The position numbers and the translations under genes are program-made. A stretch of 29,528 nucleotides of DNA. Source: Candidatus Thioglobus plumae (GTDB lineage Bacteria > Pseudomonadota > Gammaproteobacteria > PS1 > Pseudothioglobaceae). Within the stretch, counting starts at the first letter, position 1, and the number at the start of each line of letters is the position of its first letter. Shown here piece by piece: positions 23,862 to 29,528 of the stretch. A model generated the notes under the pieces. It did no database searches. It saw nothing but the letters and a program-made list of their open reading frames with translations, and was not told the DNA's origin. The stretch covers positions 1-29,528 of the forward strand of contig CAJVCM010000023.1 of NCBI GenBank assembly GCA_910595815.1, read 5' to 3'.

Positions 23862-24470
23862 CTAATACGAACGACTAACAATGTTAAGCTTGTTATTTCT
23901 ACGTCGTAAAATACGTGAAAAAATAAAACTAACAACAAGACCAAGAATTAACCCTGCAATAAGAAGTAATAATGTATTACTATCCGATAAAGATTGATTT
24001 TTCATAGGCTTTAAGTCAATATTTTCTTGAGAACCCTTAGCCTCGACTTTGTTCAAATTTGACGTTAATTCTTTTATTTTTTTATCATTAATTGCTTTTA
24101 TATCAATGATTTTAGCTATTAAATTATTATTTTCATTCTTCAATCTAAGCAACACTTGCTCCAATAATTTAATTTTATTAGGATCAGTATTTGCCTTGTT
24201 TATAATTAAAGATTCAGGTGCTTTTTTCGTTAATTGATCAGACAAAATCCAACCCGTTAAATCACTTGTAGAGACCTTAGACCAGCCAGAATAATGCATG
24301 CTTATTAATGTTAACTCTGTGTCTCTTGACAAGTTTTTAATTATATTAGTGTCACTAACGAGTTTGTCAGATCGTAATGTAACCGAATCTTGAGCAACGT
24401 ACACATTCGATGCTGAGAAGGCAATAGAAGATAAAAAGACGAATAATAACAGTAAGCTATATTTTTTCAT
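23862..24470 (-). CDS. SH3-domain membrane-anchored protein (YgiM/TIGR04211-like)
   Basis: I start at the ATG at 24470, since the longer frame begins with TTG. The 202-residue protein has a signal peptide (residues 1-20), a bacterial SH3 domain (about 22-82: VYVAQDSVTLRSD through GWSKVSTSDLTGWI), a coiled-coil (about 95-145) and a C-terminal membrane helix (about 164-187, LLLLIAGLILGLVVSFIFSRI) followed by a basic tail. This order is that of the TIGR04211 SH3-and-anchor proteins, of which E. coli YgiM is one. The SH3 domain would face the periplasm and may bind peptidoglycan. It leads the hemH transcript. Confidence 0.85.
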   Translation of the reverse strand: MKKYSLLLLFVFLSSIAFSASNVYVAQDSVTLRSDKLVSDTNIIKNLSRDTELTLISMHYSGWSKVSTSDLTGWILSDQLTKKAPESLIINKANTDPNKIKLLEQVLLRLKNENNNLIAKIIDIKAINDKKIKELTSNLNKVEAKGSQENIDLKPMKNQSLSDSNTLLLLIAGLILGLVVSFIFSRILRRRNNKLNIVSRSY

Positions 24471-24707
24471 AATCAAAATAAGTAGAATTTACTAACAGTA
24501 TAAGCAAAAATAAGTGAAAAACATAAAAATAGTAAAAAAATTTACATAAAACATTAAAAATCAATGACTTATGTATTTTTTTAAATAGATTTTATTTTTA
24601 GACGATTAGACCAAGACTCTACACTTGGTATTATTTTAATTAAAAAGTGTCTTAAATCGAAAATTTAAAGCAAATCATTAAAAAAACCTATTTTTTGATG
24701 ATTCCTA
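24471..24707. other. AT-rich intergenic region with one hairpin
   Basis: No gene is seen. It should hold the promoter of the SH3-trx-hemH operon on the minus strand; TATACT about 25 bases before the ATG at 24470 could be its -10, but no convincing -35 pairs with it. A perfect hairpin ACCAAG/CTTGGT with an 8-base loop (24610-24629) lies about 80 bases beyond the upstream winged-helix gene's stop and could end that transcript, although no strong T-run follows on the minus strand. Confidence 0.4.
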
Positions 24708-25139
24708 CTAAGCCCTAACCTTTTTATGGACAAACTTCCCGGTAAAGCGATATTTTTGTTTTGGACTTTTTGGTTTGTCTGGAACAGTTAACTCAAAAAA
24801 ACCACAATTGATTAGAGGGTCTAAAATTATTTGCTTAAATTTTGTTTTATTGGTTCTTTTTAAAATTTTAATTAACTCGGCAGCAGTGTTTTCAGTATTA
24901 CATTTTTTTAAAATCTTAACTTGGTCACTACTTATATTTTCAATATTTATACTTAGTCCCTTCTTAGTCTCTAAATCTACTGAAACACCTTCTGCATCAA
25001 TGATTTTTATAAAATCAAAACCTTGCTGTGAAACAACTTTTTTGCTGGCAGTATTACGCTTAAGATCCTTACTCCAGTCTTGAGTTTCACTGCTAACTCC
25101 GTCCTTTACATTATCTTTGTTCCTACTAAACAAACCCAT
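24708..25139 (-). CDS. stand-alone winged-helix protein resembling the Fic-family C-terminal domain
   Basis: From the ATG at 25139 (a TTG start 6 bases upstream is less likely) the protein has 143 residues. The N-terminal half is polar and unassigned (SRNKDNVKDGVSSETQDW). Residues 72-134 look like the winged helix found at the C-terminus of many Fic proteins and of some AAA_4/AlbA-type regulators: AAELIKILKRTNKTKFKQ, then LDPLINCGFFEL and TVPDKPKSPKQKYRFT, where these families typically have IPDKPxSxxQKYxLT. No Fic motif (HPFxxGNG) is present. It may bind DNA or be the remnant or regulatory piece of a larger system. The family call is from memory of the motif. Confidence 0.6.
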   Translation of the reverse strand: MGLFSRNKDNVKDGVSSETQDWSKDLKRNTASKKVVSQQGFDFIKIIDAEGVSVDLETKKGLSINIENISSDQVKILKKCNTENTAAELIKILKRTNKTKFKQIILDPLINCGFFELTVPDKPKSPKQKYRFTGKFVHKKVRA

Positions 25140-25471
25140 AACCAATAAATAAATTTAAAACAATATGTAAAGTTTAACAAAATCATTTGTTTTATTGAAG
25201 ATTATTTAATGAATTGCGTTAAATATTAAAAGAAAATAGCTATTTCTTTAACTTGGATACTAGTAGTGATAGATGTCTTACGTTAATCTGTAAATTAACG
25301 TCTATTTGCCACGTTATAGACCCTTCAGAGAGCGAATTACTCATAACAAATACTTTGCAGTATTACAAATTTAAATGGGCGTGTATGCCCCTAACAAGTC
25401 ATTGTTACAAAAACATTGGAAGAGGTGGTCTTGACTACGTCAAGCTAGGAAGGGCCTTAAGTCTATTACTA
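25140..25471. other. 332 bases without a convincing gene, several small hairpins
   Basis: The first part (to about 25250) is very AT-rich. From 25280 to about 25480 the composition is more mixed and perfect short stems follow one another: ACGTTAAT/ATTAACGT (25280-25301), GTCTAT/ATAGAC (25300-25321), AATACT/AGTATT (25349-25364), GGGC/GCCC (25377-25390), CTTGAC/GTCAAG (25430-25444) and AGTCT/AGACT near 25459-25479. A 106-codon plus-strand frame (25253-25573) starts with TTG, has no ribosome-binding site and no recognisable protein character. The segment could be a structured RNA, a degraded gene or spacer; I recognise no known RNA family. Confidence 0.3.
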
Positions 25472-25669
25472 TTAAGACTGACGATTAATAAAGGCGTTTT
25501 TTTGGAAAAAAGACAAAGCCCCAAGAATGACTGTTACCGAGACAATGATAAGCAATGGCTTTGGATGGATTAATGGAGAATAAGAGCTGTATATTGATGC
25601 TAATGCGGAGCTAGCAACCAACAATGTAAACAAAGTTAGTGTTGATTTAATTAATCGAAAAGTATGCAT
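25472..25669 (-). CDS. small two-helix membrane protein, hypothetical
   Basis: A 65-residue frame starting with ATG, with GGG about 10 bases upstream as a possible ribosome-binding site. It contains two hydrophobic segments (about 9-27, LTLFTLLVASSALASIY; and 38-55, PLLIIVSVTVILGALSF), so it would sit in the inner membrane with a short loop. It lies 32 bases after the Sel1-repeat gene on the same strand and may share its transcript. I recognise no family; a chance frame cannot be excluded. Confidence 0.4.
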   Translation of the reverse strand: MHTFRLIKSTLTLFTLLVASSALASIYSSYSPLIHPKPLLIIVSVTVILGALSFFQKNAFINRQS

Positions 25670-25701
25670 ATCTTAACCCTTTATCCCTTAAGTTATAAAA
25701 A

Positions 25702-26055
25702 TCAGTGTATGGTTGTGCCTAATAACTGAGCCACAATAGATTGTGTAGAGCGAGAGTTCTTTAAGGATGCCCTAGCAAACCATTTGTTAGCCTGTTGCGT
25801 ATTCGCCTGAACCCCTTCACCTGTTAAATACGCAAACCAAACATTGTATTGCGCCAGTAAATTACCTTGCTGTGCAGCGCTCTGATACCAGTAAAAAGCA
25901 TGATTTGTGTTCTTTTGAACATGGATGCCTTTTTGAAAAATATTAGCCAATGCGTACTGCGCTTCTGCATCGCCCGTATAAGCCCTTTGTTGTAGAGCAA
26001 TGGTCTCAAGATTTAACTCAGATTCTGCTAATAAATGTTGGTGCATCTGACTCAT
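25702..26055 (-). CDS. Sel1-repeat protein
   Basis: The 117-residue protein contains two Sel1-type TPR units, about residues 30-64 (AEAQYALANIFQKGIHV, then AFYWYQSAAQQG) and 66-100 (AQYNVWFAYLTGEGV, then ANKWFARAS). The start ATG follows AGGGGAAA at good spacing. There is no signal peptide, so it is probably cytoplasmic. Sel1 proteins are adaptors for protein-protein contacts; no specific partner can be named. It is divergent from nadE, with which it shares a 239-base control region. Confidence 0.78.
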   Translation of the reverse strand: MSQMHQHLLAESELNLETIALQQRAYTGDAEAQYALANIFQKGIHVQKNTNHAFYWYQSAAQQGNLLAQYNVWFAYLTGEGVQANTQQANKWFARASLKNSRSTQSIVAQLLGTTIH

Positions 26056-26198
26056 AAGTATTTCCCCTGTTTGTTATTGATTTATGTGAAATATACCATC
26101 ACTTTTTTAGCCTGTAAAGTGCTTTTTTATAAAAAAATTAACTACTATTTATTTACTGTTAAATCAATGACTTATATGATAATTATGGCACTTTTACC

Positions 26199-26259
26199 AC
26201 TACTAGTATTTTTTAACTAAAATTAATGGGTAGCACTAGTAGTAAAAAATAACTATAAT
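26199..26259 (+). promoter_or_regulatory. inverted repeat and -10 element upstream of nadE
   Basis: ACTACTAGT (26199-26207) and its exact reverse complement ACTAGTAGT (26235-26243) flank 27 bases. A perfect TATAAT follows at 26254-26259, about 36 bases before the nadE ATG; the matching -35 position (26231-26236, TAGCAC) is poor, so an activator might be needed or the promoter is weak. The right arm lies between the -35 and -10 positions, where a bound protein would affect polymerase. The rest of 26056-26294 is AT-rich without a gene. Confidence 0.4.
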
Positions 26260-26294
26260 AGGTAAAAAATACAATGAATTTTGAGTGATAAATC

Positions 26295-28169
26295 ATGGCA
26301 AATAAAACCAAAGACTATCTGGCTAAAGTACGCAAGAAGACTGGGCTTTCGGACTATAAGATAGCTCAAAAATACGACATCAATCAGTCCAATCTAAGCA
26401 AATATAAATCAGGAAAAACAGCCTTGTCTGAAACCCATGCTTGGCAATTTGCCAGTATTTTGGGGGTTAATCCTGCCATAGTGGTAGCTAACACTAAACT
26501 TGAGCACGCAAAACTCACGGGCAATAAATTGAAGGCCGTATTTTGGCAGGAGCAGCTAGAAAACCTTTCAAATGGCTCAGAGCCTATCAAAATTGATATT
26601 GCACAAATTAACCCTATTGTTGGTGATTTGAACAATAACGCGCAGACGATCATCAATCTAGCACTTGAGGCAGATGAATCTGGTACTCATTTACTGGTTT
26701 TTCCAGAATTAGCGCTGATTGGTTACCCGGCAGAAGACTTATTGCTGCGTGAAGGTTTTATTGATCAGATAGAATCTACCATTGAGCATATGCGTACCCA
26801 GCTACCTGAAGGTGTCAGTGTTTTATTTGGTGCACCTACACGTATTGATGATCATTTATACAATAGTGCTTACTTAATACATCAAGGCCGTGTAAGCACT
26901 TATCACAAACAATGCTTGCCTAATTACGGCGTGTTCGATGAAAGACGTTATTTTGAGCCTGGTACAGATTCATTCGTGTTCGAATGCCAACAAAGCAAAG
27001 TTGGTGTGGTGATTTGTGAAGATGCATGGGAAGCTGCACCCATTAACGCTGCAGTTAGTCATGGTGCGCAAACCATTATTAGCCTTAATGCCTCACCCTT
27101 CCAGCTAGGAAAACATCAACAAAGAATTGAAACTATGCGACAAAGAGTGCTGGAAAACAATATCAATCTCATTTATGTCAATGCTATTGGCGGACAAGAC
27201 GAGCTGGTATTTGATGGTGGATCCTTTGTTATGGATGCTAGCGGCACAATCACACACCAACTACCCTTCTTTCAAGTCTTAACTCACTCCCTAGATCAGC
27301 CCATTCTGCAGAACACTAACGAGTCAATTGAAAAAACTATTTATGATGCTTTGGTATTATCGACCAAAGACTACATTGAAAAAAATGGCGTGTTTAATGG
27401 TGCCATTATTGGTCTATCTGGCGGTATTGATTCGGCACTAACGCTGGCCATTGCCGTTGACGCCCTAGGCGCTGAGCACGTGCAAGCCATTATGATGCCG
27501 TACGAATATACCTCCAGCATGAGCTTGGAAGATGCTAAGGCTCAAGCAAGTAGCATGGGAGTTGATTACCATGAGATCAACATTCATTCGATGGTGGATA
27601 GCTTCAACACACAGCTTGGCCCTTTATTTGCAGGTACTGAATCCGATACCACTGAAGAAAACTTACAAGCCCGTATTCGTGGCACCCTACTGATGGCAGT
27701 CTCTAATAAGTCTGGCAAGATTGTACTTACAACAGGTAACAAATCTGAAATGGCAGTGGGTTATGCCACCCTATATGGAGACATGTCTGGTGGCTTTGCT
27801 CCACTTAAAGACATTGCAAAAACTATGGTTTACCGCCTAGCTAATTATCGCAACTCTATTGATTATGTTATTCCTGGGCGTGTGATTGATCGTGAGCCTT
27901 CTGCAGAGCTTGCACCCAATCAAGTAGATCAAGATTCTTTACCGCCTTATGAGGAGTTAGATGCGATTTTAGAATTATTTATTGAATACAAACAATCGAT
28001 TCAGCACATTATTCAGCAGGGCTTTAATCCAGATACGGTTAAGCGTATCAGTCGTATGGTGCTTAACAATGAATACAAACGCCGACAATCTGCCCCAGGG
28101 CCTAAAGTCAGTCAGAATGCTTTTGGTAAAGAGCGTCGCTACCCAATGACCTCTAAGTTTCAGCCTTAG
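26295..28169 (+). CDS. nadE: glutamine-dependent NAD+ synthetase with N-terminal helix-turn-helix domain
   Basis: NadE makes NAD+ from nicotinate adenine dinucleotide, with ammonia from glutamine. The nitrilase-type glutaminase domain begins near residue 98 (KIDIAQINPIVGDL) and has the Glu138-Lys205-Cys241 triad (FPELALIGYP, YHKQCLPNYG, VVICEDAW). The synthetase domain has SGGIDS at 375-380, TTGNKSEMAVGYATLYGD and the C-terminal APGPKVSQNAFGKERRYP. The 624 residues exceed the usual ~540 because residues 1-97 form an extra domain: a helix-turn-helix (GLSDYKIAQKYDINQSNLSK, then GVNPAIVVA) followed by a short helix ending VFWQEQLENL, resembling DUF3693/phage Cro-like regulators. No methionine occurs between residue 1 and the enzyme domain, so an ATG start that omits the extension is not available. 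Confidence 0.95.
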   Translation: MANKTKDYLAKVRKKTGLSDYKIAQKYDINQSNLSKYKSGKTALSETHAWQFASILGVNPAIVVANTKLEHAKLTGNKLKAVFWQEQLENLSNGSEPIKIDIAQINPIVGDLNNNAQTIINLALEADESGTHLLVFPELALIGYPAEDLLLREGFIDQIESTIEHMRTQLPEGVSVLFGAPTRIDDHLYNSAYLIHQGRVSTYHKQCLPNYGVFDERRYFEPGTDSFVFECQQSKVGVVICEDAWEAAPINAAVSHGAQTIISLNASPFQLGKHQQRIETMRQRVLENNINLIYVNAIGGQDELVFDGGSFVMDASGTITHQLPFFQVLTHSLDQPILQNTNESIEKTIYDALVLSTKDYIEKNGVFNGAIIGLSGGIDSALTLAIAVDALGAEHVQAIMMPYEYTSSMSLEDAKAQASSMGVDYHEINIHSMVDSFNTQLGPLFAGTESDTTEENLQARIRGTLLMAVSNKSGKIVLTTGNKSEMAVGYATLYGDMSGGFAPLKDIAKTMVYRLANYRNSIDYVIPGRVIDREPSAELAPNQVDQDSLPPYEELDAILELFIEYKQSIQHIIQQGFNPDTVKRISRMVLNNEYKRRQSAPGPKVSQNAFGKERRYPMTSKFQP

Positions 28170-29463
28170 TAGATTGATCAAAGATTTTTAGCATACCTTC
28201 AGCTTTGTGCTGGGTTTCTTCAAGCTCGCGCTCAGCTACTGAATCAAACACAATGCCAGCACCAGCACGCAACGTGAGTGTGTTATCTTGCTGGGTGATA
28301 GTGCGAATCAAGATATTAAAATCCATCTTGTCGTTACTACTAATATAACCCAATGACCCTGTATAGGCTTGGCGTGGCATTTGCTCTAATTCGGCAATAA
28401 TCTGCATACAGCGAATTTTAGGGCAACCAGTAATCGTACCGCCTGGAAATAAAGCCTGTACCAAGGCTTTAATATTAATATTCGCCCTTAACTTACCCTT
28501 AATATTAGAAACAATGTGGTGCACATAAGGATAGCTTTCTAAAGTCATAATCTCATTTACATGCACTGAACCATACTCACACACCCTGCCCAAGTCATTA
28601 CGCTCCAAATCTAGCAACATGATATGTTCGGCTTGCTCTTTAGGGTGGTTGATCAACTGCGCCTTTAAGCGCTCATCTTCTTCGCCACTACCGCGAGGGT
28701 GTGTGCCTGCAATCGGTCGAGTTTCTACCTGATTGCCATCTACGCTAAACAAACGCTCAGGCGAGGAAGAGATAATACTAAAGCCTTCGAATTGTGCCAA
28801 AGCGGAAAATGGTGCTGGGTTAGAGCGCTTTAAAGCTTGGTAGATTTGCGCTGGTGCAATTTTCGTATCAAGCTGGTATTGCCATTGTCGTGATAAATTT
28901 ACCTGAAACACATCACCAGCTACAATATAGTCACGACTACGCTCCACACCTGAGAGAAACTTACTCTCTTCTTCCCAAGACAACACACCCTTGATGGCAA
29001 TAGCTTCAATCTTATTTAAATGCTTAATGTCTGCTAACACTTGATCGATACGCGCCTGATCACCAAATTGGTCTAACAAATAAGTTTGATCATTGGTATG
29101 GTCAATCACAATCGCTGTAGGAATCTTAACGGCAATCGCTACTGCCTGATCACCCGAATGCAAATCATTCTTTAAAATGGGCTCAATCTGCCCAATCAAC
29201 TCGTACGACAAATACACAAACCAACCACCAGTAAAAGGCAAATCACTTTGGATGGTAGGCACATCAACACTTGACTCTAGTGTTGATAAAAAATCAAACT
29301 CATCCAAATTATTTAGAACGATTTTCTCAGTTGGGTGTGCAAACAAAATAGAATAGCGATTAGCTTGATTGTGATTAACACTTTCTAATAAAAATGGATA
29401 GCGCTTAGCGTTAAGCTGGCACAATGCATCTAGTGTAACACTAGGAATTGACAGAACCTTCAC
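28153..29463 (-). CDS. pabB: aminodeoxychorismate synthase component I (PabB-like)
   Basis: The 436-residue chorismate-utilising enzyme should combine chorismate with ammonia to 4-amino-4-deoxychorismate for folate. Conserved blocks are SSPERLFSVDG, ETRPIAGTHPRGSGEEDER, LLDLERNDLGRVCEYGSV, FPGGTITGCPKIRCMQIIAELE and LRAGAGIVFDSVAERELEETQHKAEG. Length and the TGCPKIRCMQIIAELE block favour PabB over TrpE (about 500 residues), but the N-terminal LLES is shared with TrpE and PIAGT lacks the lysine of E. coli PabB, so anthranilate synthase remains possible. Translation must begin at GTG (29463), since no ATG is available between it and the upstream in-frame stop. The 3' end overlaps nadE by 17 bases, convergently. 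Confidence 0.82.
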   Translation of the reverse strand: MKVLSIPSVTLDALCQLNAKRYPFLLESVNHNQANRYSILFAHPTEKIVLNNLDEFDFLSTLESSVDVPTIQSDLPFTGGWFVYLSYELIGQIEPILKNDLHSGDQAVAIAVKIPTAIVIDHTNDQTYLLDQFGDQARIDQVLADIKHLNKIEAIAIKGVLSWEEESKFLSGVERSRDYIVAGDVFQVNLSRQWQYQLDTKIAPAQIYQALKRSNPAPFSALAQFEGFSIISSSPERLFSVDGNQVETRPIAGTHPRGSGEEDERLKAQLINHPKEQAEHIMLLDLERNDLGRVCEYGSVHVNEIMTLESYPYVHHIVSNIKGKLRANINIKALVQALFPGGTITGCPKIRCMQIIAELEQMPRQAYTGSLGYISSNDKMDFNILIRTITQQDNTLTLRAGAGIVFDSVAERELEETQHKAEGMLKIFDQSTKAET

Positions 29464-29467
29464 AATA

Positions 29468-29528
29468 TTACTTAGCTTTAGGTTTGGCCTTAATTGGCGT
29501 AACTATCGGCGTATCCACTGATACCTTT
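29468..29528 (-). CDS. C-terminal tail of an unidentified protein (partial)
   Basis: A minus-strand frame enters from the right edge and ends with TAA at 29470-29468, four bases before the pabB GTG. The 19 visible residues, KVSVDTPIVTPIKAKPKAK, form a proline- and lysine-rich tail. The spacing suggests it is cotranscribed with pabB. Nothing more can be said of its identity from this fragment. Confidence 0.5.
   Translation of the reverse strand, partial: KVSVDTPIVTPIKAKPKAK

Noticed and set aside
25253..25573. 106-codon plus-strand frame
   Set aside because: It starts with TTG, has no ribosome-binding site, overlaps the small membrane protein gene on the other strand and shows no protein-like composition or motif.
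25259..26243. Direct repeats ACTAGTAGT at 25259-25267 and 26235-26243 as borders of a mobile cassette
   Set aside because: Similarity stops at 9 bases, no integrase or transposase is present, and a 9-mer repeat is plausible by chance in AT-rich DNA.
1..29528. CRISPR array, tRNA, rRNA, transposon or prophage
   Set aside because: Intergenic spaces are few and short; none contains regularly spaced repeats, a cloverleaf with a TTCRA-type loop, or recombinase genes. The phage-like domain on NadE is the only hint and is part of a housekeeping enzyme.

Overview
The window is AT-rich, gene-dense bacterial chromosome with no rRNA, tRNA, insertion sequence, integrase or CRISPR array that I can see. 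Protein families point to a gammaproteobacterium: class Ia ribonucleotide reductase with NrdR boxes and a YfaE-type ferredoxin, E. coli-like SelD and MnmH, a FadE-type acyl-CoA dehydrogenase and a PabB-type enzyme. The base composition, compact operons and a periplasmic DsrE-like protein would fit a marine sulfur-oxidising lineage such as SUP05/Thioglobaceae, but this is inference from style and content, not proof.

Layout. (1) 1-8313, plus strand: the tail of a dimeric dUTPase-like gene, then a seven-gene MoxR/Bat locus (MoxR ATPase, DUF58, small membrane protein, two von Willebrand A proteins, a TPR protein, BatD), followed without a gap by selD and mnmH, which make selenophosphate and put it into tRNA 2-selenouridine. 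(2) 8310-12097, minus strand: nrdA-nrdB-ferredoxin, controlled by a promoter carrying a textbook pair of NrdR boxes. (3) 12339-21905, minus strand: an operon for fatty-acid use, in transcription order [2Fe-2S] reductase, FadE, a FadN-type dehydrogenase/hydratase, thiolase, patatin-like lipase and acyl-CoA ligase. Lipid hydrolysis, activation and a full beta-oxidation spiral are thus encoded together. (4) 21971-22459: a divergent gene for an exported DsrE-like protein, whose promoter lies face to face on the reductase promoter. (5) 22528-24470, minus strand: SH3-domain membrane protein, thioredoxin-like protein and ferrochelatase. (6) 24471-26294: the loosest part of the window, with a stand-alone winged-helix protein, about 330 bases without a clear gene but with a string of small hairpins, a small membrane protein and a Sel1-repeat protein. 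(7) 26295-29528: a glutamine-dependent NAD synthetase with an extra N-terminal helix-turn-helix domain, convergent with and overlapping a PabB-like enzyme, then the tail of one more gene.

The most unusual items are the helix-turn-helix/NAD synthetase fusion with an inverted repeat beside its predicted promoter, the lipase-containing beta-oxidation operon with its linked iron-sulfur reductase, the face-to-face promoters at 21908-21941, and the solitary Fic-type C-terminal winged helix. Several gene starts were moved to internal ATG codons on the basis of family alignment or the absence of ATG at the longest open start; these are stated per entry.
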